Position numbers and translations under genes: made by a program
Assembly: GCF_000422205.1 (NCBI RefSeq)
Contig: NZ_ATHV01000064.1
Span: 62,001 to 126,000, forward strand
From: Desulfovibrio sp. X2
Lineage (GTDB): Bacteria > Desulfobacterota > Desulfovibrionia > Desulfovibrionales > Desulfovibrionaceae
DNA length: 64,000 nt
Direction: 5' to 3'
In this document: positions 47,578 to 55,878 of the stretch, piece by piece
Position numbering within the stretch: position 1 is the first letter of the stretch
Layout of the letters: every line of letters begins with the position of its first letter
The notes under the pieces: generated by a model
The model's input: only the letters and a program-made list of their open reading frames with translations
Told to the model about the DNA's origin: nothing
Database searches by the model: none

Positions 47578-50500
47578 TTACTCCTTGGCCGCAGGGATGA
47601 GCGTGGCCGCGAGCCCCCGCAGCATGTCGCCGGGCAGGCCGTAGATGCCGCGCGAGGCCATGCGCGTGGCGGACGGATCGAGACGCACGCCGCAGGTGTG
47701 CACGTCGCTCACGCGGGCGGTGCGCACGAGCAGGCGCAGCGAGCCCCAGCCGATGCCGAAGGCCACCAGGGCCAGGACCGCGACGGCCGTGGCGTTCCAC
47801 GCGCCGGGGCCGGAGACGAGGCCCGAGGCGGCCACGTCCAGGGTGCCCAGACCGAGCTGGCTGACGATAGCCGCGATGGGTTCGAGCAGAAGGCCCGGGA
47901 AGATGCCCGTGACCACGCACCCCGCGGCCAGGAGGACCATGGGCGCGAGCATGACGCGCGGCGCCTCATGCACGTGCTCGAGGTCGCGCGCAGGCTGGCC
48001 CAGGAAGGCCGCGTGCAGGTACTTGGCGAAGTAGGCCAGGGTTAGCACGCTGCCCACGAGCGAGAGGAGCGCCAGGACGACGTCGCCCTGCTGCATGAGC
48101 GCGTGGTAGATGATCCACTTGGAGGTGAAGCCGTTGCTCGGCGGCACGCCGACCACGGAGAGCGCGCCCACGGCGAAGACGGCGAGCGTCACCGGCATCT
48201 TGCGGCCCACGCCGCCGAGCTCGTCCAGGGAGTGCTTGTGCGTCTGCAGGAGCAGCGCGCCCGCCACGAGGAAGAGCAGGTCCTTGAAGAGCACGTGGTT
48301 GGCCAGGTGCAGGAGGCCGCCCGCCACGCCGAGCGAGGTGCCGAGCGAAACGCCGAGGACCATGTAGCCGAGCTGGCTGACGGTCGAGTAGATGAGCACG
48401 AGCTTCAGGTCCGACTGGAGCACGGCCATGAGCGCGGCGAGCACGATGGTCACGCCGCCCACCCAGGCCAGGGTGTGCATGACCGCTGCCTGATGCCAGA
48501 GCCCCACCGCCCCTGCCGCGAGCGCTCCCGCGCCGCCGAGCACGAAAAAGAGCTTCACGAGGCCGAAGAACGCGCTCTTCAGCAGCACCGAGGAGATGTA
48601 GCCCGAGACCGGCGTGGGCGCCGCGGCCGGGTGCATCTGGATGTCGATGCGCAGGGGCAGCTGCGCCGCCTTCATGCCGAAGCCCAGCGCCATGAGCGCC
48701 AGGGCCGCGCCCGCGGTGCCCGCGGGCATTGCGGTCCAGGCAGCGCGCACGGCGCTGAACGTGGGCGAGCCCGCGGCCTGCACGAGCAGGAGCACGCCGA
48801 GGAAGAGGAAGGCCGCGCCCAGGACGTTGAAGAAGAAGTACTTGTAGCCTTCCTTCAAGGCCTGGCGGTTCTCCTCGTGCACGATCACGAAGTAGAGGCT
48901 CCAGGAGCTCATGATCTCCCAGAAGGTGAAGAAGCTGAAGAGGTCGGAGCTTGCGGCCACGCCGAGCAGGCCTCCGGCCATGAACAGGAAGAAGGTGTAG
49001 AAGCGCCACTGGGTGTGGCTGTGCTCCATGTAGCCCACGGAGTAGACCATGTTCAGGCAGCCCATGAGCGCGACCACCAGGGCGAAGCCGAAGGAGAGCG
49101 TGTCGAGGGTGCCGCCGTAGACGAACACGGCCAGTGCCGCGCAGAGGAGTACGAGGGCCGCGGACCAGCCCGCGGCGCGGCGGTTCTTGCGCAGCAGGAA
49201 GGGCAGCGCCGCGCCGAGCATGGGGATGACCACGAAGGGCGGCCAGGTGACGGCGAGACTCGGCAGGGCCTGGGGTGCAAGCTTGCCCGCGGAGGTCAGC
49301 ATGTTCGCCACGGGCACGACCAGGGCCAGGTTCAGCTGCGGGGCGATGCCCAGGACGACGCACAGCGCCGCGAGCAGGAGCATGGGAAGCAGCATGGCGA
49401 TATGGGCCTCGGACACGGCCGGGCCGCGGCGGCGCTCGAAGATCAGCACGCGCAGGATGCGCATGTAGTAGACGGCGCCCGCCAGGCTCGCCAGGAGCAG
49501 GCCGCAGGCCAGCTCGGGATGCCCGGCCGCGATGCAGGCGCGCAGCATGAGGTACTTGCTGGCGAATCCGTTGAAGGGCGGCATGCCCATGATGGAGAGC
49601 ACGCCCACGGTCATGCAGGCCGTGGTCCAGGGCATGTGGCGGCCGAGCCCGGCGAGGTCCTCGAGCTTCCTGCCGCCCGCGCGCAGGATCAGCGCGCCTG
49701 CGCCCAGGAAGAGCAGGTTCTTCATGATCGCGTGGTTCACCACGTGGGAGAGCGCCGCGGTCGTGGAGAGCCAGGAGCCCAGGCCGAAGACGATGACGAT
49801 CTCGCCGATCTGCCCCATGGTGGAGAAGGCGAGCATGCGCTTCAGGTCGTCCTGGCGCAGGGCCATGACCTCGCCGTAGACCATGGTCAGCACGCCGAGC
49901 GTGGTCAGGATGGTGCCGAGCCAGGAGAGCCCGGCGGCGCCCTCCCCGGCGCGCAGCAGCACCGCGGTGCCGCACACGGCCAGGAAGACGCGGGCGAAGC
50001 CGTAGATGCCGGTCTTGGTCAGAAGGCCCGAGAGCGGGCCGGAGATGGAGGACGGTGCCACGGGGTGGGCGTCGGGCAGCCAGCCGTGCACCGGCACGAG
50101 GCCCGCCTTGACCGCGAAGCCCGTGAGCGTGAGCAGCAGCGCGGCGGCCAGCAGGTGCGGATCCAGCCGCGCGGCCGCCTCGGCCACGGAGGCGAAGTCG
50201 AGGCCGTTGCCGCCGCTTCCGAGCAGGAGCAGGCCGGGCAGCATGAAGTAGGCGCCGCCCGCGCACATCACGAAATACTTCATGCCCGCGCGCAGCGCCT
50301 TGCGGGTCCCCTCGTGCACCACCAGGAAGTAGGACGACCAGGTCATCAACTCCCAGAAGCCGTAGAAGGAGCCGAAGGAGCGCGTGGTGGCGAGCCCCAT
50401 GAGCGCGCCCTGCATGAGCAGCAGGAAGAAGAAGTAGCCCGCGCTCTTGGCGCGGCCGGAGTGGATGTAGCCGGTGGAATAGGCCGTGACCACGAGGCCG

Positions 50501-51375
50501 ATGCCCGCGGTGACGAGCGCGAAGAGCCGGGACAGGGGATCGAGCGCGGCGTCGGACCAGGCCAGGAAGAGCGAGGCTCCGGCCAGGCCCACGGCCAGGA
50601 GGTTGCGCGGCGCGTCGCCCACGAAGGCCAGGACGAAGACCGCGAAGGCGCCCACGTAGGGCACCAGGGCCGCGGCATGCCAGCCGTCGCCGAGCTCGGG
50701 CAGGCTGTGCGGGCCGAAGCCCAGCATCTCACCAAGGCCTATATTGAGTGAGTGAGCAATCAAGCCAAGGAGCACGACAAAGCCCGCAAGGACGAGCACG
50801 TGCCATCCCGGACGGTCGTTCTTCCAGCCGATGGACCTGGAGGCTCCCTCCTGCCCGGCGTCCTCGAGGCAGACGGCCTGGACGGCGGACAGCGTCAGCC
50901 AGGCCAGGACAACCGAGGCCGAGGCGATGGCCAGAAGCAGCCCCATGCCGCCGCCGGACTGCACGGCCCGAAGCACGAGCAGGCGCCCCTCGGGCACGAG
51001 GAACGGCGAGACGCCGAGCGCGGCGAACATGCCGAAGCCGAAGAGCCCCCCGGTGACCGGGAGTCTGCGGCCCGAGCCGCGCAAGCGGCCGAGTTCGGTG
51101 GAGCCCCCCGGCTGGGCGAGGCGCACGAGCGCGCCGTAGGCCAGGAGCCTGGCCACGGCCTGGAAGAGGAAGATGAGGACTGCGCCCACCTCTCCCGAGG
51201 CGCCGCCGTAGCCCACGCCGATGCAGGCAATGCCCGCCTCGGCCAGGCCGCCGTAGGCGATCAGGTGCCCGAGGCGCTGTCTGTTGGCGACGGCGGAAGC
51301 CGTGCCCCACAGCAGCAGGGCGGCTCCGACCAAGGCAAGAAACGATAAGTGCGGCAGGGCTGGTGCGGTGACCAT
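47578..51375 (-). CDS. cooM: CooM-type giant membrane subunit with two antiporter modules
   Basis: A 1265-residue membrane protein. An N-terminal helical region (1-230) is followed by two complete NuoL/M/N-like modules. Module 1 has the Glu in FYGFWELMTW (near 338), the Lys in GFAVKAGLVPVHGW (near 420) and HPVAPSSISGPLSG. Module 2 has FFTFWEIMSSW (near 819), GFGMKAAQLPLRID (near 900) and HPAAAPTPVSGYISS. Key proton-path residues are kept in both. The N-terminal Glu of each and the broken-helix Lys suggest two ion channels per complex. ATG 51375 has AAGGAG upstream. It is first in the operon. Confidence 0.92.
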   Translation of the reverse strand: MVTAPALPHLSFLALVGAALLLWGTASAVANRQRLGHLIAYGGLAEAGIACIGVGYGGASGEVGAVLIFLFQAVARLLAYGALVRLAQPGGSTELGRLRGSGRRLPVTGGLFGFGMFAALGVSPFLVPEGRLLVLRAVQSGGGMGLLLAIASASVVLAWLTLSAVQAVCLEDAGQEGASRSIGWKNDRPGWHVLVLAGFVVLLGLIAHSLNIGLGEMLGFGPHSLPELGDGWHAAALVPYVGAFAVFVLAFVGDAPRNLLAVGLAGASLFLAWSDAALDPLSRLFALVTAGIGLVVTAYSTGYIHSGRAKSAGYFFFLLLMQGALMGLATTRSFGSFYGFWELMTWSSYFLVVHEGTRKALRAGMKYFVMCAGGAYFMLPGLLLLGSGGNGLDFASVAEAAARLDPHLLAAALLLTLTGFAVKAGLVPVHGWLPDAHPVAPSSISGPLSGLLTKTGIYGFARVFLAVCGTAVLLRAGEGAAGLSWLGTILTTLGVLTMVYGEVMALRQDDLKRMLAFSTMGQIGEIVIVFGLGSWLSTTAALSHVVNHAIMKNLLFLGAGALILRAGGRKLEDLAGLGRHMPWTTACMTVGVLSIMGMPPFNGFASKYLMLRACIAAGHPELACGLLLASLAGAVYYMRILRVLIFERRRGPAVSEAHIAMLLPMLLLAALCVVLGIAPQLNLALVVPVANMLTSAGKLAPQALPSLAVTWPPFVVIPMLGAALPFLLRKNRRAAGWSAALVLLCAALAVFVYGGTLDTLSFGFALVVALMGCLNMVYSVGYMEHSHTQWRFYTFFLFMAGGLLGVAASSDLFSFFTFWEIMSSWSLYFVIVHEENRQALKEGYKYFFFNVLGAAFLFLGVLLLVQAAGSPTFSAVRAAWTAMPAGTAGAALALMALGFGMKAAQLPLRIDIQMHPAAAPTPVSGYISSVLLKSAFFGLVKLFFVLGGAGALAAGAVGLWHQAAVMHTLAWVGGVTIVLAALMAVLQSDLKLVLIYSTVSQLGYMVLGVSLGTSLGVAGGLLHLANHVLFKDLLFLVAGALLLQTHKHSLDELGGVGRKMPVTLAVFAVGALSVVGVPPSNGFTSKWIIYHALMQQGDVVLALLSLVGSVLTLAYFAKYLHAAFLGQPARDLEHVHEAPRVMLAPMVLLAAGCVVTGIFPGLLLEPIAAIVSQLGLGTLDVAASGLVSGPGAWNATAVAVLALVAFGIGWGSLRLLVRTARVSDVHTCGVRLDPSATRMASRGIYGLPGDMLRGLAATLIPAAKE

Positions 51376-51428
51376 CCGGTTCTCCTTGCGGGGAATCGTC
51401 TTTGCTGGTTGATTACACAAACAGCTTC

Positions 51429-51464
51429 TGGTCCATTTTTAGACCAAAGTCACCAACCTGACAA
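51429..51464 (-). promoter_or_regulatory. Candidate coo operon promoter with two palindromes
   Basis: On the minus strand TTGTCA (51464-51459), 17 bp and TAAAAA (51441-51436) could be a promoter. AGTCA-N6-TGACA (51448-51463) has the shape of a CRP/FNR-family site and overlaps its -35. TGGTC-N8-GACCA (51429-51446) is a second palindrome overlapping the -10. A later TGTAAT (51417-51412) is an alternative -10. The regulator cannot be named; the match to known CooA sites is weak. Confidence 0.4.
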
Positions 51465-51557
51465 CGTCATTTGTGAGACTTTTCCCAAATATCAGCGAAG
51501 AGCTTCAAAAATATTTATTATTTCAGATTGTTCTCTTTTCAACCTGTCACGATCAGA

Positions 51558-51574
51558 AATCGTGGTCCACGATT
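51558..51574. promoter_or_regulatory. Perfect 17-bp palindrome of unknown use
   Basis: AATCGTGG-T-CCACGATT is a perfect inverted repeat, with an extra CACGAT at 51549-51554. It sits about 185 bp upstream of cooM in an AT-richer stretch. It could be a distant operator for the hydrogenase, or a leftover of another gene's control region. Confidence 0.4.
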
Positions 51575-51910
51575 ACGATCAAATGTCAGATAAAACCAGC
51601 GAGCGCCCGCCGCACGCCGAAAGTCTTCCGCCGCGGTCGCGGAAACGCTCCGGAAGCGCAAGTTCTTGGAGAGCACCGCCCGGCCTCGAAGAGAAGGGTA
51701 CTGAAAGGAGAGGGAGAGGAGAAAGGAGAGAAGACGCCCTGGAGAGCAGGGCCCTCCAGCCCCGTCGAGCAGGCGTGCTTCCGAGCGCTGGACATCCTCT
51801 GCAGGGAGGACTTGGCGACTGCCGAGGGGCGGTCCGTGAACTCGAACCGGTCAGGCCGCACCTTGCGGTTCTCTCCGGAGGGGAAAACCACCCACGGAAT
51901 CTACCGGAAC
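51575..51910. other. Gene-free stretch between cooM and the tRNA genes
   Basis: Open frames run through it in both directions, but none has a ribosome site, family motif or believable composition. I see nothing further. Confidence 0.5.
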
Positions 51911-51951
51911 CTGCAAAACGAAAGAGGCCACTGGCGGCAACCAGTGACCTC
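51911..51951 (-). terminator. Terminator of the tRNA-Val/tRNA-Asp transcript
   Basis: On the minus strand GAGGTCACTGG pairs with CCAGTGGCCTC (one mismatch) around TTGCCG and is followed by TTTCGTTTTGC. Confidence 0.75.
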
Positions 51952-51987
51952 TATCTCTCAAGTCCCTTTCGAGACTCGTGGAATTCA

Positions 51988-52064
<77 letters not shown>

Positions 52065-52082
52065 GAATTTTCAAGGCACGGG

Positions 52083-52158
52083 TGGTAGGCGGAACAGGGA
52101 TCGAACCTGCGACCCTCGGCTTGTAAGGCCGATGCTCTCCCAGCTGAGCTATCCGCCC
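52083..52158 (-). tRNA. tRNA-Val (TAC anticodon)
   Basis: A 76-nt tRNA with encoded CCA. The acceptor is GGGCGGA/TCCGCCT, the anticodon loop CTTACAA and the T-arm GGTTCGATCCC. It precedes tRNA-Asp on one transcript. Confidence 0.95.
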
Positions 52159-52175
52159 GTGCAACGGGAAGACGG

Positions 52176-52204
52176 TGTTTACCGAACCCCCCTCCCCTTG
52201 TCAA
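52176..52204 (-). promoter_or_regulatory. Promoter of the tRNA-Val/tRNA-Asp pair
   Basis: On the minus strand TTGACA (52204-52199), a 17-bp spacer and TAAACA (52181-52176) are placed to start transcription about 10 nt before tRNA-Val. Confidence 0.7.
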
Positions 52205-52234
52205 CGGAAAGCGTCCCTCAATCGCAATTTTTTT

Positions 52235-53356
52235 TCATCTTTTCCCCGGAAGCCCCGTTTCGGCCGCTGCGGACGCGGCCAAAACGCCGTCGATATCTCC
52301 GAGGTATTCCTGGATGCGGCGGAAGGTCATTTCGCTCGACAGGGGCCTGCCGGGCCGCGAGTACTCGTAGTGGGCCATGTGGCACCAGGAGAGCGCGCGC
52401 AGAAGGATGGTCCGCTCCATGACCGCGGCCTTGGCCTCGATCTCCGACAGGGGCTCGGCAAGCCCTGCCTCGCTCTTGTAGCACTTGAGGAAGGCGCGGC
52501 GCGCCTCGGGCGAGAAGGAAAAGTCCGTGCGCCAGCGCGTGGTCGTGGGCGCCAGGAAGTGGCCCAGGTCCTGGTAGCGCGTGGAGACCACGGCCTTCTC
52601 CCAGTCCACGAGCCAGGCCCTGCCCTCCCCTTCGCCACCGCCGCCGTGGTCGTCCACGATGAAGTTGCCGGAGTTGACCTCGGTGTTGACCAGGACCTGC
52701 GGCTCGGCGGCGAACAGGGGGGCCGTTTCGTCGGCCAGGCGCAGGATCTCGTCGTGGTAGCGCAGCAGGCGGTCGCGCTCGGCGGCAAGGGGATGGTCCG
52801 CAAAGCGCTTCAGCAGCGAAAGGCTCTCGGCCGCGATGGCGCGCACGGGATCGGGCTGGGCGATGAGCCCCGCCTCCGCTCCGCCCTCCCCTTCCGCAGG
52901 AAGCGGCCGGGCGTGCACCCGCGCGAAGACCCGGGCGGCCAGCCGCCAGTCTCGCTCGTAGTCGAAGGCGCGGCCCGGGAGGTATTCCATGAGCAGCACG
53001 CCCCCGCCGCGCCCGAGCTCTCCGCCCGGCTCGGGCTCCACGGCGAACGGCTCGGGCGTGACGTCCGAGCCCTCCAGGGCCGAGAGCACCGAGAACTCGT
53101 AGGCGATCTGCCGCCTGCCCAGGCCGAGCTGGCTGCCGTGGTTGACGCGAAAGACGAAGCGCTCGCCGTTCGCGAGCACGAGCCAGTTCTCGTTGTATTC
53201 CCCGGCGGCCAGGAAGCGCACCGCCTCGACCTCGGCCGCGCGGGCCCAGGCGGAGCCGTCGCCCCGCCGCGCCGCAAGCCAGGCGCGGACGGCCTCGCGC
53301 CGCGCCTCGCGCGCCGTGGCCTTCCCGCCCGTGGATGTACTGTCCGGATCAGCCAT
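52235..53356 (-). CDS. Aminoglycoside-phosphotransferase-like kinase with altered catalytic loop
   Basis: A 373-residue protein of the APH/choline-kinase fold. The N-lobe has RFVFRVNHGSQLG with a candidate ATP Lys/Arg, then VLLMEYLPGRAFDYERDW. The catalytic loop, normally H-x-D-x4-N, reads NTEVNSGN, so His is Asn and the base Asp is Glu, while the final Asn is kept. The metal-binding Asp is present in WLVDWEKAV. It may use Glu, or may not be an active kinase. It overlaps the stop of the upstream DUF1786 gene by 8 nt, so the two proteins are co-produced. Confidence 0.8.
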   Translation of the reverse strand: MADPDSTSTGGKATAREARREAVRAWLAARRGDGSAWARAAEVEAVRFLAAGEYNENWLVLANGERFVFRVNHGSQLGLGRRQIAYEFSVLSALEGSDVTPEPFAVEPEPGGELGRGGGVLLMEYLPGRAFDYERDWRLAARVFARVHARPLPAEGEGGAEAGLIAQPDPVRAIAAESLSLLKRFADHPLAAERDRLLRYHDEILRLADETAPLFAAEPQVLVNTEVNSGNFIVDDHGGGGEGEGRAWLVDWEKAVVSTRYQDLGHFLAPTTTRWRTDFSFSPEARRAFLKCYKSEAGLAEPLSEIEAKAAVMERTILLRALSWCHMAHYEYSRPGRPLSSEMTFRRIQEYLGDIDGVLAASAAAETGLPGKR

Positions 53357-54419
53357 GAAAGCCCCCGAGACCGCCTCCGAGCCCCTTGAGCAGGCCGAAG
53401 CAGCCGGCCAGCATCATGTCGCCGCCGGGGTGCGGGAACTCCACGGGGAAGCCGGCCAACAGGTCGCGCTGCGGCCCGATGACCCAGGTGGAGGCAAAGC
53501 CGTTCGCCTCCTTCGGCAGGTCCAGGGTCATGCAGCCGTGCCCCTTGGCGTCGAAGACCTCGGCGAAGGTCAGCTCGCCCGTGCGGAAGCGCGTCAGATC
53601 CTCCCACAGGGCCGGGCCGTCCTTGATGCCCGTGTGCTGCTCGTACACGCCCCACATGCGGCCGCCGTGGACCAGGAAGGCGATGGTGTGCGAGTTGCCG
53701 ATGTTCACGATGCAGCCGCCCTCAGCGTGCGCCCGGGCCTCGATCTCGGGCACCGCGAGCACGCCGAGCACCGCGGCCGGGCCGGAGTCCGCCACGGGAC
53801 CGCCGCCGATGGCCCGCTGGACGGCGGACAGCCGCGTGAGCTCGGACGGGAGACGATGATAGATGAGCGCCTCGGGGCGCCCCTCGGCCTCGGTCAGGAA
53901 GCGCTGCCAGAGGCGGAAGCGCCCTTCCCTGTTGCTCTTGCCGGGGTGAAAGCCGTGGTCCTGGGCGCAGGCCACCACCATGTCCGGCTGCGCGAGCCCC
54001 GCTGCGGCCAGGAAGGCCCGCCAGAAACCCGCGTCGTAGTCGGCCAGCTGCACGGGCACGTGGCCCTCGGGCATGGTCTCGGAAAGGGTCACGCCCATCT
54101 TCTCGACCAGGGAGAGGTCGTCTCCCAGGGAGTAGGCCGCCTCCGGATGGGCCGCGGCCGGGAGTCCGGCAGCGAGGTGCGCCTTGAGCGCGCGGTAGAA
54201 GCCGCCGCCCATGTTCGTGCCGCAGAGGTAGACGGCGCGGCCCGCGGCGGTCATGGCGCTTATGCGCGCGGCCACGGCGCGGGCCGGTGCGGGCAGCACG
54301 AACTTGGGCCAGTTGTTCTGGACGAGCGACGGCTCGACGTAGAGCACGTCCTGGGTGCCGCTGCCGATGTCGAGGACGAGCGTGCGCGCGGTGGATGCAA
54401 AAGAGGAGGATGCGGACAT
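53349..54419 (-). CDS. DUF1786-family ASKHA-like protein
   Basis: A 356-residue protein. LVLDIGSGTQDVLYVE near the N-terminus is an ASKHA-type phosphate loop, and GGCIVNIGNSHTIAFLVHGGRMWG is a second one. VLPAPARAVAARI and VACAQDHGFHPGKSNREGRF fit DUF1786, which has been annotated as related to pyruvate-formate-lyase activation without proof. It is coupled by overlap to the phosphotransferase-like gene, hinting at a shared pathway. The start at ATG 54419 lacks a strong ribosome site. Confidence 0.8.
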   Translation of the reverse strand: MSASSSFASTARTLVLDIGSGTQDVLYVEPSLVQNNWPKFVLPAPARAVAARISAMTAAGRAVYLCGTNMGGGFYRALKAHLAAGLPAAAHPEAAYSLGDDLSLVEKMGVTLSETMPEGHVPVQLADYDAGFWRAFLAAAGLAQPDMVVACAQDHGFHPGKSNREGRFRLWQRFLTEAEGRPEALIYHRLPSELTRLSAVQRAIGGGPVADSGPAAVLGVLAVPEIEARAHAEGGCIVNIGNSHTIAFLVHGGRMWGVYEQHTGIKDGPALWEDLTRFRTGELTFAEVFDAKGHGCMTLDLPKEANGFASTWVIGPQRDLLAGFPVEFPHPGGDMMLAGCFGLLKGLGGGLGGFHG

Positions 54420-54474
54420 GAGGATTCCCGTTGCTGACGTATTCTTAAAGTGTTCCTTCAATGGACGGAGCAGG

Positions 54475-54837
54475 TCAATGGATGCGCGCACCGAGCGGCA
54501 CGTCGCGGTCCGGCTGCAGCAGGGCCACGCCGCCTCCCGCCTCGAGGCAGCCGAGCACCAGCACCTCGCTCGTGAAGCCCGCGATGCGCCGCGTGCCGAG
54601 GTTGGTGGCCGCGACAACCAGGCGGCCGACGAGATCCTCGGGCGCGTAGAGCGCGGTCAGCTGGGCGCTGCTCCTGCGCGTTCCGAAGTCGCCGAAGTCG
54701 ATGGTCAGCTTGTAGGCGGGCTTCCTGGCCTCGGGGAAGGGCTCGGCGGCAGCGATGCGGCCGATGCGCATCTCGACCTTGAAAAAGTCCTCCGCGGCTA
54801 TCTGCGGCGCCTGGTCCGTCTCCTTCGCATCGGCCAT
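54475..54837 (-). CDS. csaA: CsaA-like tRNA-binding-domain protein
   Basis: A 120-residue OB-fold protein. FFKVEMRIGRIAAAEPFPEARKPAYKLTIDFG and LVVAATNLGTRRIAGFTSEVLVLG match CsaA, also the tRNA-binding domain of MetRS C-termini. CsaA is described as a chaperone- or tRNA-binding homodimer. It lies 55 nt upstream of the DUF1786 gene and may share its transcript. Confidence 0.9.
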   Translation of the reverse strand: MADAKETDQAPQIAAEDFFKVEMRIGRIAAAEPFPEARKPAYKLTIDFGDFGTRRSSAQLTALYAPEDLVGRLVVAATNLGTRRIAGFTSEVLVLGCLEAGGGVALLQPDRDVPLGARIH

Positions 54838-54938
54838 TGCGACCCTCCCGGCATGTCGGCGTGTTGTGCGAAGGTGTTGATGTAGTATAGGGAGGGAGTG
54901 CTGACAAGGCGGACCGAAACGTCCATGGAGATCCCTGC

Positions 54939-55829
54939 ATGACCGAACTGCTCACCCTGCTCGCCCTGCTCGCGGCCCTTGCCGTGGTCATGGCCCTGTT
55001 CACGGCCGGGGTCAGCCACGCCATGCTCTGGTACGAGTGCCGGGGCACGCCGCACGAGAAACGCCTGCGCGACCTGGCGAAGGGCGGCGTGCGCGTCTGG
55101 CTGCTCGGGCGCATCGTCGTCTCGGCCGCGTGCCAGCTGTTCCTCTACGCCACCTACCCCCTGGGCTGGCTCGGCCGCCATGCCCCACCCGCCTTCGGCA
55201 AGGAGCCGGAGGCCGGACCGGACGAGCCCTGCATGCTGCTCGTGCACGGCCTCTACCACAACGCGGCGGCTTGGCTGCGCTTCGCCCCCCGCCTGCGCCG
55301 CGCGGGCTACAAGGACCTGCGCGCGGTCTGCTACGGAAGCTTCGCGCGCGGCTTCGACGAGGTGGCCGACGACGTGGCCGGACGGATACGGGAGATCGTG
55401 CGGGAGAACGGAGAAAGGCCGCTGCTGCTCATCGGCCACAGCCTGGGCGGACTCTTCGTGCGCCGGGCCCTGGCCGATCCCGGGATCGCCGCGGCCTGCC
55501 GCGCCGCCGTGACGCTCGGCAGCCCCCACCAGGGAAGCCGCCTCTCGGCCTTCGGCATCGGCCGTCTGGTGCGCGACCTGCATCCGAGCTCTGCGGCAAT
55601 CCGGGCCATGCGGGAACTCCCCGGCGCGCGGGGCGTGCCCTGCCTGGCGCTCCGCTCACCCGCGGACGGCATGGTCGTGCCGCCCGAGGGGCTCGAGCCG
55701 CCCGAGGGAGCCGGGTTCGAGACGATCACCACCCCGCCCTGCGACCACATCCAGATGCTCTACCACCAAGGCGTGGCCGCCCTGGTCGCGGACTTCCTGC
55801 GCCGCGCGGCGCCCGCGCCGAGAAGCTGA
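54939..55829 (+). CDS. Membrane-anchored alpha/beta hydrolase (lipase-like)
   Basis: A 296-residue protein with an N-terminal membrane helix (LLTLLALLAALAVVMALFTAGV) and a second short hydrophobic stretch. The hydrolase core shows MLLVHGLYHNAAAW (oxyanion HG), the nucleophile elbow GHSLGG near residue 170, and a likely acid and His in RSPADGMVVP and CDHIQMLYH. It resembles triacylglycerol lipases and PGAP1-like esterases. It is monocistronic and diverges from the csaA group. Confidence 0.85.
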   Translation: MTELLTLLALLAALAVVMALFTAGVSHAMLWYECRGTPHEKRLRDLAKGGVRVWLLGRIVVSAACQLFLYATYPLGWLGRHAPPAFGKEPEAGPDEPCMLLVHGLYHNAAAWLRFAPRLRRAGYKDLRAVCYGSFARGFDEVADDVAGRIREIVRENGERPLLLIGHSLGGLFVRRALADPGIAAACRAAVTLGSPHQGSRLSAFGIGRLVRDLHPSSAAIRAMRELPGARGVPCLALRSPADGMVVPPEGLEPPEGAGFETITTPPCDHIQMLYHQGVAALVADFLRRAAPAPRS

Positions 55830-55878
55830 TCATCACCGAGCGGCCCGAGCGGCCCGCTGCCCGTCCCCGCTGTTCCAG

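Noticed and set aside
51448-51463. CooA-binding site ahead of the hydrogenase operon
   Set aside because: AGTCA-N6-TGACA has the right shape for the CRP/FNR superfamily but differs from the CooA sites I know; I list it only as an unassigned dyad.
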